Shown in pieces: positions 42,573 through 51,315 of a stretch of 64,000 nt of DNA. The stretch lies in contig JAFYQQ010000049.1 of the NCBI GenBank assembly GCA_017559845.1, forward strand, positions 1 to 64,000, in the 5' to 3' direction. The position numbers and the translations under genes are program-made. Under the pieces are notes generated by a model. The model saw only the letters and a program-made list of their open reading frames with translations. It had not been told where the DNA came from and made no database searches. Position 1 is the stretch's first letter. Every line of letters starts with the position of its first letter. Source of the DNA: Bacteroidaceae bacterium. Lineage in GTDB: Bacteria > Bacteroidota > Bacteroidia > Bacteroidales > Bacteroidaceae.

Positions 42573-43340
42573 ATGAAGAACATCTATTTTATAAGCGATG
42601 CCCATTTGGGCAGTCTGGCCATCGCACACAGCCGTCAGCAGGAAAGACGGTTGGTGCGCTTTCTTGATGCCATCAAGGACAAGGCGAGTGCTGTCTATAT
42701 GTTGGGGGACATGTTTGACTTCTGGTTTGAGTATCGCATGGTGGTTCCCCGTGGATATACGCGCTTTTTGGGCAAGGTGAGCGAACTGACCGACAATGGG
42801 GTAGAGGTACACTTCTTTGTGGGCAACCATGATATCTGGTGTACTGACTATCTGGAACGTGAATGTGGCGTTATCGTACATCACGGTCCCATGACGATGG
42901 AACTTTCGGACAAGATTTTCTACATGGGACATGGCGATGGTTTGGGCGACAAGGATTGGAAGTTCCAACTCATCCGCTCCATTTTTCGCAACAAACTGTG
43001 CCAGAGGATGTTTGCCTGTCTGCATCCGCGCTGGGCAATGGCGTTCGGACTGGCATGGGCAAAGCATAGTCGGCAGAAGCACATGAAGCAGGGAGGCGAA
43101 CCTCCTTATATGGGCGAGAACAAGGAACCTCTTGTTTGCTATGCCAAGGACTACCTGAAGGCTCATCCGGATGTCAACTACTTCATGTTCGGCCACCGTC
43201 ACATAGAATTGGACCTCATGCTAAGCCGCACTTCGCGTGTCCTTATTCTGGGCGATTGGATAAGCCAGTTCACCTATGCCGTCTTTGACGGGGAAAACCT
43301 CTTCCTGGAGAGTTATGTGGAGGGGGAGACGGAGTTGTAA
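42573..43340 (+). CDS. lpxH: UDP-2,3-diacylglucosamine diphosphatase (LpxH-like)
   Basis: A 255-residue calcineurin-fold phosphoesterase with the metal motifs DAHLGS, LGDMFDFWFE, FVGNHDIW, MGHGDGLGD and FGHRH. This set matches the LpxH branch, which cleaves UDP-diacylglucosamine to lipid X in lipid A synthesis. It is the last gene of the operon and is followed by a strong hairpin. The exact branch (LpxH or an LpxH-like homologue) would need phylogeny. Confidence 0.88.
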   Translation: MKNIYFISDAHLGSLAIAHSRQQERRLVRFLDAIKDKASAVYMLGDMFDFWFEYRMVVPRGYTRFLGKVSELTDNGVEVHFFVGNHDIWCTDYLERECGVIVHHGPMTMELSDKIFYMGHGDGLGDKDWKFQLIRSIFRNKLCQRMFACLHPRWAMAFGLAWAKHSRQKHMKQGGEPPYMGENKEPLVCYAKDYLKAHPDVNYFMFGHRHIELDLMLSRTSRVLILGDWISQFTYAVFDGENLFLESYVEGETEL

Positions 43341-43396
43341 GGCCTGCAGTAAGGTTATTAATGAGAAACAGAACCAATACCGGGTTAGCATAGAAA

Positions 43397-43457
43397 ACAA
43401 GACCACCATCGTAAAAGCGAAAAAAAACAAGCTGAAAACGATGGTGGTTTTGTGTTT
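43397..43457 (+). terminator. Terminator after lpxH
   Basis: ACAAGACCACCATCGT (43397-43412) pairs with ACGATGGTGGTTTTGT (43438-43453) with one G-U pair, followed by a T-rich tract (43448-43461). The loop is long and A-rich. TATCTTTG at 43464-43471, right after it, is a -7 candidate for the next gene. Confidence 0.7.
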
Positions 43458-43515
43458 TTTTGTTATCTTTGTTCACAAAATAACGTAAAATTCAATAATT
43501 TAATAACAAAAGCGT

Positions 43516-46500
43516 ATGATAAAACGTAACTCCTTTTTACTCGCTATGCTGCTGGGCGCGGCGGGCTTGAATGCTTCGGCACAGGATGATGCACGCCTGA
43601 CATTTGGTGTCATTTCCGACATTCATTTCGGAAACAATGTGGCCGAGGGGCCGATGGTGAAGGTGCCACAGGCATTGAAGAACATCACTTCGTACGGCAA
43701 ATTGGATGCCTTGGCTGTGGTAGGTGACCTTACCGACGGCGGTAGTGCAAACCAGTATGAACAGTTGAACCAGGTGTTCGGCGATGAGGCCACGTTCACC
43801 AATCCTGTTGGCCAGTTCCTCTTCTCAATGGGTAACCATGACAATTACAACGGTGATGGTCAGACCAACTACAAGAACGGGCTGAAAGCCTTTAACAACG
43901 GAGAGGAATATCCTCTTCACACTTATCGCATAATCAAGGGCTATCCTTTCATTACGGTGAGCATGTTAAATGGAACCAATCACGACATTAGCAATGCAAA
44001 CAACGGAACGGGCGCATATCCTGCATCAACCGTAACATGGCTGGAAGAGCACATGGCAAAGGCGGCACAGGAGTGTCCCGGCAAGCCCATCTTTGTGTTT
44101 ACACACATACCTCCCCGCTGGACATGTTACAGCACCTGGGCTGAACTGGAGAACGGAACCGGTTGGTGCATGAAGGTGCTGAACCCCACGCTGAACAAGT
44201 ATCCCCAGGCAGTGGTGTTCTCCGGACATAGCCATTATCCCCTTGGCGACCCCCGCAGTATCCATCAGGGAACCAACCCCAATTCTGAACGTAACAACTA
44301 TTATACCGTCATCAATACCGGTAGCACCACCTATTCCGAGATTCATCCCGGAGCAGTGGATGCCGGCATTCATCCCACTGGATATGATTACGTAACCGAG
44401 GGCCTGATCCTGACAGAGCAGGAGAACGGTGATATTGAAATCCGCCGTTACGATACATACCGCAACGAGGAAATCGCAGCCCACAAGCGCTGGGTGTTGA
44501 AGGCTCCCTTTGACGGCAGCCAGTTCATCTATGCTGACAGCCGCAATGCCGATGACAACCCCTCTGGCAAGGAGCTCTATAACGGTGGCGAAGCTCCCGC
44601 TTTTGGCGAGAGTGTTGAACTTCAGGTGGAACCATCCTCTTATTCTGTGAAACTGGGTATTCCCCAGGCAACTGACGATGATTGCGTGTTCCGCTATGGC
44701 ATCAATGTTACTGACGTGGAGCTTGGTGTGAAGGTGACTTCCGCTTCTGTATTCTCACAGTTCTACCTGAACAGCGAGATGCCAGAGGTGCTTGAGTACG
44801 AGGTTGACGGACTGGACCCCGAAAAGGAATACACCATTGAGGTAACGGCTTATGACTCTTATGAAAACGCTTCAGAAGCTCTCGTAGCTACATTCGAAAC
44901 CGTTGCGGATGACGACCCTGCAAATGATGTACCAGATGCAGTGGGCTTATGGACCTTCGATGATGCCCGTAATCCTTTTGATGCAGATGACGGTGCCTGT
45001 GGAATGGAGCCTTTGACAATGGGCAAGAACTCTGTTACCATGGTTGGCGAGCCTGCAGAGGCCAGAATCGTGCCTGCCGACGGACCCACCGAGGTAAACA
45101 AGGCGATTTTCGTGCCCAAGGGTTCAGGACTGAAGATTTCTCCCTACCTTTCAGAGACCACCAACAACTACACCATACAGATGGACTTGATGGTTGAGGA
45201 TGCAGTAGCCTACAATGCCATTTTCCAGACCAAGCTGGAAAACAATGACGATGCCGAATGCTTCTATCACAATAACACAATCGGAGTGAACAGCCTGGGC
45301 TATCATGGAACAATTGTGGACAAGACATGGCACAGACTGCTCTTTGTTAACCGTGCGGGCAATATGACCGTCTATGTGGATGGCAAGCGCGTGAGCCAGG
45401 GAAGCAACTCACGTTGGGATATCGTTCCTGACGGTTTCTACTTGCTCACAGACAACGACGGAGAGCGAGTTGATACATACCTGTCTGAATTTGCGTTCTG
45501 GGACACTCCTCTTACCGAAGGCCAGATCCGACGCCTTGGCAAGATCAATATGGACGAGTACATCGAGGTGAAGACTCCCAGCGTACGTCTTGTGGACAGA
45601 ACCGACTTCTCAATCCAAATCAATGCCAACGTATCTGTGTCTTTCACGCTGCCCGAATGGGTTGAAGCAGTTGATGTGGAACCCTACATCGGTTTGAAGG
45701 AATATACCTTCCGTGCAAAGCCCATGGAAGAAGCCGGACAGCGTGAGGGAGTAATCACTGTCGAATCTGCCAATCTTTCTGCACAGGAAATTCCCGTAAA
45801 GCAGATAACACTTGGCGAAGAAATGCCTGAGGCTACCGCCATATGGACCTTTGATGATCCCAACGATTATTTGGCCGGAACCGGTGCGGCTACCATGTTC
45901 CCCGCTATAAATACAGTGGACGGCGTGCAAAAGCTTGCAACTCTTGATGAGGCCGATATCGTTCCCCTTGAAGAAGGCCCGTTTGCCGGCAATGGCGCAA
46001 TTGGACTCCCCGTCAATACTTATCTGTGGATTGAACGTAACGCCGGCGAAGAAAAACTTGCAGACTATACACTGATGCTTGATGTTCGCCCCGAAAAGCT
46101 GGATGGCTACAATTCGCTGTATCGAAACAACTTGATCAACAACCAGGACGGTTCTATCTTTATCAAGAACGGACAGGTGGGACTCAATTCAAGCGGATTG
46201 GGCTATAACGGAGAACTTATCATGAACCAGTGGCACCGTATTGTCATTATCATGAGAAACAACTATGCCCACCTTTACATTGACGGAGAGAAAGTGGGCG
46301 AGAGCACCGGAACCCGTGCCGACGTATGGGAGCTGCATCCCATCTTCCTGCTGTTCGCCGACAATGACGGGGAAGAGGTATGGAACGACCTTGCAGAAGT
46401 ACGTTACTGGGATGTTCCCTTGAAAGACAAACATGTTGCCGAATTGGGCAAGGTGGAACAGATTATCATTGAAGATCCCTTGATTGAACCCTTGAGCATC

Positions 46501-47265
46501 TGGACTTTTGACGATGCATCCAACCTCTTGACCGGTACAGGAGAATCTCAGCTTCAGTGTGCTGTCAAGACAGAGAACGGAATTGAGATCACTTACGACT
46601 TTGCAGCTGCCGGTCTGGTGCCCACGGAAGGACCTTCTGCCGGCAACGGTGCCGTAACTGTTCCCGTGAACACTTATCTGCGTCTGGACCACAACTCAGA
46701 ACTGGAATACGGTGTGCTGACAACCTTCTCTGTACTTATGGACATCAAACCCAAGGCTCTTTCTGGCTATCAGGCATTGTTCAATAGCGACCCGAAGAAC
46801 CAGAAAGACGGTTCTCTGTTCCTCAAGAACACTGGCTTTGGCTTGAATAACAACGTTGGTCCTGGATACAACGGACAGCTCATTGAAAACCAGTGGCATC
46901 GTCTTGTGTTCGCTGTAGAAGGAAGCTATATTGAAACCTACATTGACGGACGCCGTGTCGGCGCCTCTTCTGGTCCAGAAAAGAATCACTGGATTTGTCC
47001 CAATGGCGCACTCTTCTTTGCCGACAATGACGGAGAAGAAGGCGTGATTGACGTGGCAGAACTGTGCTTCTGGGATGCTTATCTCACTCCTTCAATGGTG
47101 AAACAGTTGGGAACTCCCGGCATGCCCACCGGCATTCAGTCTGTTCAGGATGGTGTGAAGCCTGCAGTAACCGGTGTGTATGACATTACTGGCCGCAAGG
47201 TTACTGCAAAGAAACTACAGAAGGGCTTGTATATTATCAACGGCCGTAAGGTGGTTGTACGATAA
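43516..47265 (+). CDS. Secreted multidomain calcineurin-like phosphoesterase with three LamG-like domains
   Basis: A 1,249-residue protein. A signal peptide (ending NASAQ, ~23) precedes a metallophosphoesterase (~28-300) with ISDIHFGN, VVGDLTDGG, MGNHDNYNGDG and FSGHSHYPLGD. An Fn3-like region follows at ~375-465. Three LamG/concanavalin-like domains each open with WTFDD (~477, ~775 and ~995) and contain matching DNDGE and YIDG motifs. The C-terminus (VYDITGRKVTAKKL, then GLYIINGRKVVV) looks like a type IX sorting domain, so surface export is likely. The substrate is unknown; nucleotides, phospholipids or glycan phosphates are possible. Confidence 0.85.
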   Translation: MIKRNSFLLAMLLGAAGLNASAQDDARLTFGVISDIHFGNNVAEGPMVKVPQALKNITSYGKLDALAVVGDLTDGGSANQYEQLNQVFGDEATFTNPVGQFLFSMGNHDNYNGDGQTNYKNGLKAFNNGEEYPLHTYRIIKGYPFITVSMLNGTNHDISNANNGTGAYPASTVTWLEEHMAKAAQECPGKPIFVFTHIPPRWTCYSTWAELENGTGWCMKVLNPTLNKYPQAVVFSGHSHYPLGDPRSIHQGTNPNSERNNYYTVINTGSTTYSEIHPGAVDAGIHPTGYDYVTEGLILTEQENGDIEIRRYDTYRNEEIAAHKRWVLKAPFDGSQFIYADSRNADDNPSGKELYNGGEAPAFGESVELQVEPSSYSVKLGIPQATDDDCVFRYGINVTDVELGVKVTSASVFSQFYLNSEMPEVLEYEVDGLDPEKEYTIEVTAYDSYENASEALVATFETVADDDPANDVPDAVGLWTFDDARNPFDADDGACGMEPLTMGKNSVTMVGEPAEARIVPADGPTEVNKAIFVPKGSGLKISPYLSETTNNYTIQMDLMVEDAVAYNAIFQTKLENNDDAECFYHNNTIGVNSLGYHGTIVDKTWHRLLFVNRAGNMTVYVDGKRVSQGSNSRWDIVPDGFYLLTDNDGERVDTYLSEFAFWDTPLTEGQIRRLGKINMDEYIEVKTPSVRLVDRTDFSIQINANVSVSFTLPEWVEAVDVEPYIGLKEYTFRAKPMEEAGQREGVITVESANLSAQEIPVKQITLGEEMPEATAIWTFDDPNDYLAGTGAATMFPAINTVDGVQKLATLDEADIVPLEEGPFAGNGAIGLPVNTYLWIERNAGEEKLADYTLMLDVRPEKLDGYNSLYRNNLINNQDGSIFIKNGQVGLNSSGLGYNGELIMNQWHRIVIIMRNNYAHLYIDGEKVGESTGTRADVWELHPIFLLFADNDGEEVWNDLAEVRYWDVPLKDKHVAELGKVEQIIIEDPLIEPLSIWTFDDASNLLTGTGESQLQCAVKTENGIEITYDFAAAGLVPTEGPSAGNGAVTVPVNTYLRLDHNSELEYGVLTTFSVLMDIKPKALSGYQALFNSDPKNQKDGSLFLKNTGFGLNNNVGPGYNGQLIENQWHRLVFAVEGSYIETYIDGRRVGASSGPEKNHWICPNGALFFADNDGEEGVIDVAELCFWDAYLTPSMVKQLGTPGMPTGIQSVQDGVKPAVTGVYDITGRKVTAKKLQKGLYIINGRKVVVR

Positions 47266-47290
47266 GTACAGGATAAACGATACCAAACAA

Positions 47291-47329
47291 CAGGGGGTGC
47301 AATGTCTGCGCAAGACATTGTCCCCCCTG
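47291..47329 (+). terminator. Hairpin after the phosphoesterase gene
   Basis: CAGGGGGTGCAATGTCT pairs with AGACATTGTCCCCCCTG, nearly perfect with one mismatch, around a short loop. There is only a weak T tract after it. Confidence 0.65.
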
Positions 47330-47443
47330 CCTTTAAGGTAGAATAAGTCTGAATAAGTGTTAATAAACGGGCGCTAAGGACTAAAATGTGGTAAAAGAAT
47401 ATAAAAATCGTCGCAAAACGATGCTGTATTCACGGATTAGTAT

Positions 47444-47451
47444 TACCTTTG
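47444..47451 (+). promoter_or_regulatory. -7 box of the OmpA-like gene
   Basis: TACCTTTG fits TAnnTTTG and is 71 bases before the start codon, implying a 5' leader of about 65 bases. No clear -33 TTTG is present. Confidence 0.5.
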
Positions 47452-47522
47452 TTGTAGATTTTAAAAACAAATTACAGAGAGAGTATAATATTAAGGTATA
47501 GAACATTAATAAGACAACGATT

Positions 47523-48440
47523 ATGAAAAAGAATGTGTTTATGCTTGCCATGACAGCAGGTTTGCTGATGTTGTCAGGATGTGCCAGCAAGAAGAGCTTG
47601 CAGAACTGTCAGCTCGAAAATCAGAATCTTTCCAGCCAGTATGCCAAGGTGAAGGAAGAACTTTCAGACACCAAGGCCGAGTTGGCATCGTCAAAGACCC
47701 GTGTGCAGTTGCTTACAGAACAGCTTGCCCAGCAGAAGGAACTCATGGCCCAGCAGAAGAAGAATCAGGAAGCATTGCAGAAGTCGCTTGACAAGAGTTT
47801 GCTGAATGCCGGTTCCAACAATGTGAACATCTCCAAGCTGGTTGACCAGATCAACGAGTCCAACCAGTACATACGCCACTTGGTGAACGTAAAGAGCAAG
47901 AGTGACTCGCTCAATGTGGTGCTCACCAACAACCTTACCCGTTCCCTGAGCAAGGAAGAACTGAAGGAAGTGGACGTGCAGGTGCTTAAGGGTGTGGTGT
48001 ACATCTCTTTGGCCGACAATATGCTTTATAAGAGCGGAAGCTATGAAATCAACGAGCGTGCAGCCGAGACCCTCAGCAAGATTGCAAAGATTATCACCGA
48101 CTACAAGGATTATGATGTGCTGATTGAGGGTAACACTGACAACGTGCCTGTGAACAACCAGAGTGAGCACATGAAGAACATCCGCAACAACTGGGATCTC
48201 TCTTGTCTGCGTGCGTCAAGTGTGGTGCAGGCTTTGCAAAACCAGTATGGTGTAGACCCCAAGCGTCTTACAGCCGGTGGCCGTGGCGAGTTCAATCCCT
48301 TGACCGACAATGACAGCGAACTGGGCAAACAACGTAACCGCCGCACTCAGATTATCATCACTCCCAAGCTCGACCAGTTCATGGAGTTGATTGACAAGGC
48401 TCCCGAAGGTGAAGAGGCTCCTGCCGTACCGGCAGAATAA
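47523..48440 (+). CDS. OmpA-family peptidoglycan-binding lipoprotein
   Basis: A 305-residue protein with a lipobox (MLSGCASKK), a long coiled coil (~25-110, heptads rich in Leu, Gln and Lys), and a C-terminal OmpA domain (~155-285) with IEGNTDNVPVN and LTAGGRGEFNPLTDND followed by NRRTQIII. It should tether the outer membrane to peptidoglycan. The C-terminal tail PEGEEAPAVPAE is acidic and disordered. Confidence 0.92.
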   Translation: MKKNVFMLAMTAGLLMLSGCASKKSLQNCQLENQNLSSQYAKVKEELSDTKAELASSKTRVQLLTEQLAQQKELMAQQKKNQEALQKSLDKSLLNAGSNNVNISKLVDQINESNQYIRHLVNVKSKSDSLNVVLTNNLTRSLSKEELKEVDVQVLKGVVYISLADNMLYKSGSYEINERAAETLSKIAKIITDYKDYDVLIEGNTDNVPVNNQSEHMKNIRNNWDLSCLRASSVVQALQNQYGVDPKRLTAGGRGEFNPLTDNDSELGKQRNRRTQIIITPKLDQFMELIDKAPEGEEAPAVPAE

Positions 48441-48494
48441 GCCTGATAACTACATTGTGACAGATTCTTACGAAATAGATTTGAGTGGGTTGCG

Positions 48495-49364
48495 ATGGAA
48501 AAAGTCTTGGTGACAGGAGCTTCTGGATTTGTAGGTAGCAGGTTTGTCAGAGCCATGCTTGGCAAATATGAGTTGCTTGTGCCCACTCATGCCGAATTTG
48601 ATATCACATCAGCCAGGGTGGTGCAGAGATATATTGATCTGCATCGTCCTGGTGTTATACTTCATCTTGCCGCGCTTTCAAATACAGGATATTGCGAGCA
48701 AAATCCCAAGCAGAGTTATGAGGTGAATGTGCAGGGTGTGGAAAATCTTGCTTCCGTGGCGGCAAACTATGATGCAAAGTTTGTTTTCTTTTCCTCTGAT
48801 CAGGTTTATAATGGAAATGAGGAAAAGGGCCTGTTGCAGGAAGATGTTCCCGTATCTCCAGAAAATCATTATGGCCGCCATAAGCTCTTGGCAGAACAAA
48901 GAGCCTCAGAGTTGTGCCCCGAAAGTGTGGCGCTTCGTGCCACATGGATGTATGACAGTCGTGAAGCGAATTTGCCCACACACGATAATTTTGTACTGAA
49001 TGTGAAACGTGCGTTGAAAGAGAAAAGGCCGCTGGCATTTGCTACACGCGAATATCGCGGGATAACTTGGATAAATGAGGTTGTTGATAACCTTCCGCAC
49101 ACATTCGTCCTCCCTGCTGGCGTTTATAATTTCGGGGCGGAGAACCTTTTTAATACCTATGAAACGGCCTGTGCCTATTGTGCGATGCTTGGCGTTGACA
49201 GCCGCGATACCATTATTGCTGATACAGAAAGGTTCCCGTTGCACGAACGCAATATCAGCATTTCAATGCAGAAGGCTCGAGAGGCATCAGGCGGTGCCAT
49301 TCACTTTAGTGATACCCTTGAAGGCTTGCGCAAGTACGAGAGTCATCTCGCCAGTAGCAGATAG
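48495..49364 (+). CDS. RfbD-like sugar reductase (extended SDR)
   Basis: A 289-residue NAD(P)-dependent SDR. VLVTGASGFVGSRFV is the dinucleotide motif, HLAALSNTGYCEQNP follows, and the catalytic set is SSDQVYN and HYGRHKLLAEQ (Y-x-x-x-K). It resembles dTDP-4-dehydrorhamnose reductase, but no rmlA, rmlB or rmlC genes are nearby, so the substrate is uncertain. A decayed copy of part of its 3' half lies at 55985-56062. A long hairpin follows its stop codon. Confidence 0.85.
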   Translation: MEKVLVTGASGFVGSRFVRAMLGKYELLVPTHAEFDITSARVVQRYIDLHRPGVILHLAALSNTGYCEQNPKQSYEVNVQGVENLASVAANYDAKFVFFSSDQVYNGNEEKGLLQEDVPVSPENHYGRHKLLAEQRASELCPESVALRATWMYDSREANLPTHDNFVLNVKRALKEKRPLAFATREYRGITWINEVVDNLPHTFVLPAGVYNFGAENLFNTYETACAYCAMLGVDSRDTIIADTERFPLHERNISISMQKAREASGGAIHFSDTLEGLRKYESHLASSR

Positions 49365-49382
49365 GCTCTCTAATAACAAAAT

Positions 49383-49446
49383 AAACGGAATGCTTTCCAT
49401 TGGCCAACGCAATGCATTGCATCGGCCATCGGAAAGCATTCCGTTT
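49383..49446. repeat. 64-bp palindromic hairpin, copy 1
   Basis: AAACGGAATGCTTTCC (49383-49398) pairs perfectly with GGAAAGCATTCCGTTT (49431-49446). The centre, with GGCCAACGCAATGCATTGC, is itself nearly palindromic and contains the CAATGCATTG core. It lies between two convergent genes and can serve as a two-way terminator. Copy 2 is at 56078-56141. Confidence 0.9.
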
Positions 49447-49502
49447 GTTGTTTTAAAGCGTTCCGTTTTTTCAGAAAGAGGATTGAAAAAAGGATTTATA
49501 CA

Positions 49503-51095
49503 TTACTTTTCAAAACGTACCGCCACATCATCGTAAGCGAAGTATGCAGGCTGGCTGTATCCGTAACCATTGTCGCTTGAACCGGTGATGTTGAACTCTA
49601 CGCTTACCACTTTTCCCAGTCCGCTGAGGTCCCATTTGGCCCACTCTGTAATGATGTTATCGGGACCATTGACAAGATAGAACTCCAAAGTGCCAGTCTC
49701 GTTGCCATCGGCGTCGTAGCCTGTGGCGAGGATCTTCACCCAGTCTTCCTCGCCAATGTTGGCGGTAAGCCCGTTTCCGTTCATATAGCAATTGATGGCA
49801 TAGGCCGAGTTGTTTACATACATGTGATCTATGACGCGTGCCTCTCCGTCAGCGAAACTGATGGCTGGAAGGAATTCTGTTCCGTTCCAGGGGGTATTGT
49901 CCTTATAACCGAAATGCATACAGAAATTGGGCGAACCATTATGGCCTCCTGCTCCCTCTTCGCCATATACGCGGAGTTGATTCTCGTAAGTGCCGAAATT
50001 GACATAATCTGTAGAAGCATAGTTGGAAATGGCATGACCGCCGCCCCAGTAACAATAACAGCCAAAGTTATAAGGGAAAGTGTGGGTCAGTTCGGTGTTG
50101 CCCTCATCGTACCAGGTGTATTCGCAACTCATGTAGTCGCCATAGCAGAGTGGACCTCCGTATTCGGGATCATCAATAAGGTCGCTCCAGGTTGTAATTT
50201 CCGCTCCAGCATAATCAAGCGTGTAAGGGCTAAACTTGGCATCGGCATCCTCAAAGGTCAGTATGCGCAGGTCGTAAGCGGCTTCCTTGACAAGGTCTTC
50301 TTTGGCAATTTCTGTTGAAATTCGGATGGTGTTTCCTGTTGTAAAGTCTTTTGAAGGTGTCTTTTTCTCTGTATAGGTGCTGCCATCGGAAAAAGTGTAG
50401 GTCACGGTCAAATCTGTACCGCTGACTTCAGCAGGAAGACACACCATTGCCGCCATTACACCCTCATAAGAAGATTGCAACGCGATACCATCTGTAAAAT
50501 TCAAGGTAATACAATTGCTGCCATCAACTACAGATGCTTCCCATTCTCCACTTTGGAAATCAAACATACGTTCGCCGGCGATAGATATTCCTTCTGCTAC
50601 GGTCATGGTGATGCTGTTAAGCTTGGGCATACCCTCCGAATGCGTAGTCGTATTGAACCAGACATAGGAGGTCTTGTGGCTTAGATAGAAAGAGTTGAAC
50701 TCATCCAACACTGCGTATCCAAAGTCACCATCGTTTCCCAGATTGCCGTCGGCGGTCTGTGTGGCCAGCACTTTGGCGGTCTTGTTTGTTCCTGTCATAT
50801 TATAGAATATATGACCGGTGCCCACTACAGCCGTTCCTCCTTCAAACTGAAAATTAGCCAATGTACAATCCGAAGAAATGGGTTTACTCTTATTGTTCCC
50901 TAGCCAAATATAGTCCCCAGAAGTCCATTTATAGGGGATTTTTTCTGTGTCAGGCGTACCGAACGAGGTACGGGTTCCCGTTTCCACATCGCTGTAACCG
51001 GTTACGGTAAATACTGATGCCGTTTCAAGGCCTTCCGATTCGCTGCAGGCGGCAACTGTTGCCGCTACTGCTATCAAAACAAATAGTCTTTTCAT
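49503..51095 (-). CDS. DUF4465 surface lipoprotein of the B12 operon
   Basis: A 530-residue protein with a lipobox (VAACSESEG). The N-terminal half (~25-270) is a beta-rich, fimbrillin-like or Ig-like domain with TRTSFGTPDTEKIPYKWTSG. The C-terminal half (~275-530) is a DUF4465-like domain with LTFEDADAKFSPY and the ending AYFAYDDVAVRFEK. DUF4465 proteins often accompany BtuB in Bacteroidales and are probably surface-exposed; cobalamin binding is a reasonable guess but not shown. It is the last gene of the riboswitch-controlled set. Confidence 0.8.
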   Translation of the reverse strand: MKRLFVLIAVAATVAACSESEGLETASVFTVTGYSDVETGTRTSFGTPDTEKIPYKWTSGDYIWLGNNKSKPISSDCTLANFQFEGGTAVVGTGHIFYNMTGTNKTAKVLATQTADGNLGNDGDFGYAVLDEFNSFYLSHKTSYVWFNTTTHSEGMPKLNSITMTVAEGISIAGERMFDFQSGEWEASVVDGSNCITLNFTDGIALQSSYEGVMAAMVCLPAEVSGTDLTVTYTFSDGSTYTEKKTPSKDFTTGNTIRISTEIAKEDLVKEAAYDLRILTFEDADAKFSPYTLDYAGAEITTWSDLIDDPEYGGPLCYGDYMSCEYTWYDEGNTELTHTFPYNFGCYCYWGGGHAISNYASTDYVNFGTYENQLRVYGEEGAGGHNGSPNFCMHFGYKDNTPWNGTEFLPAISFADGEARVIDHMYVNNSAYAINCYMNGNGLTANIGEEDWVKILATGYDADGNETGTLEFYLVNGPDNIITEWAKWDLSGLGKVVSVEFNITGSSDNGYGYSQPAYFAYDDVAVRFEK

Positions 51096-51123
51096 TTATT
51101 TTTTATTTAATAATTCACATTCA

Positions 51124-51267
51124 TTACATATCTTCCCATGGCGAGGGCTCTTGTTGTGAAAGAGAAAAACCTCTCTCAACAACCACTTGTACAAGTTGTA
51201 ATTGCGGAGCCTCATAATTAAACCCTTCAAATGCAGGGTTATGTCTCTTTTCATCTGAACTTTTCAT
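51124..51267 (-). CDS. 47-residue peptide of the B12 operon
   Basis: A small frame from ATG 51267 to TAA 51124. Its middle, NYEAPQLQLVQVVVERGFSL, fits a recurrent Bacteroidales small-protein pattern (YEAP, alternating hydrophobics, then VExGF) that I remember next to surface lipoprotein genes. The tail is acidic (SPWEDM). There is no signal peptide. It lies 28 bases upstream of the DUF4465 gene and 48 bases after the previous gene, on the same strand. Function is unknown. Confidence 0.6.
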   Translation of the reverse strand: MKSSDEKRHNPAFEGFNYEAPQLQLVQVVVERGFSLSQQEPSPWEDM

Positions 51268-51315
51268 AAAAACTAAGTTTAAAATTAATAAATACTTATA
51301 GGCCTATATATTATT

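Noticed and set aside
48495..49364. dTDP-rhamnose synthesis cluster
   Set aside because: Only one rfbD-like gene is present; rmlA, rmlB and rmlC are not in the window, so the pathway is not claimed.
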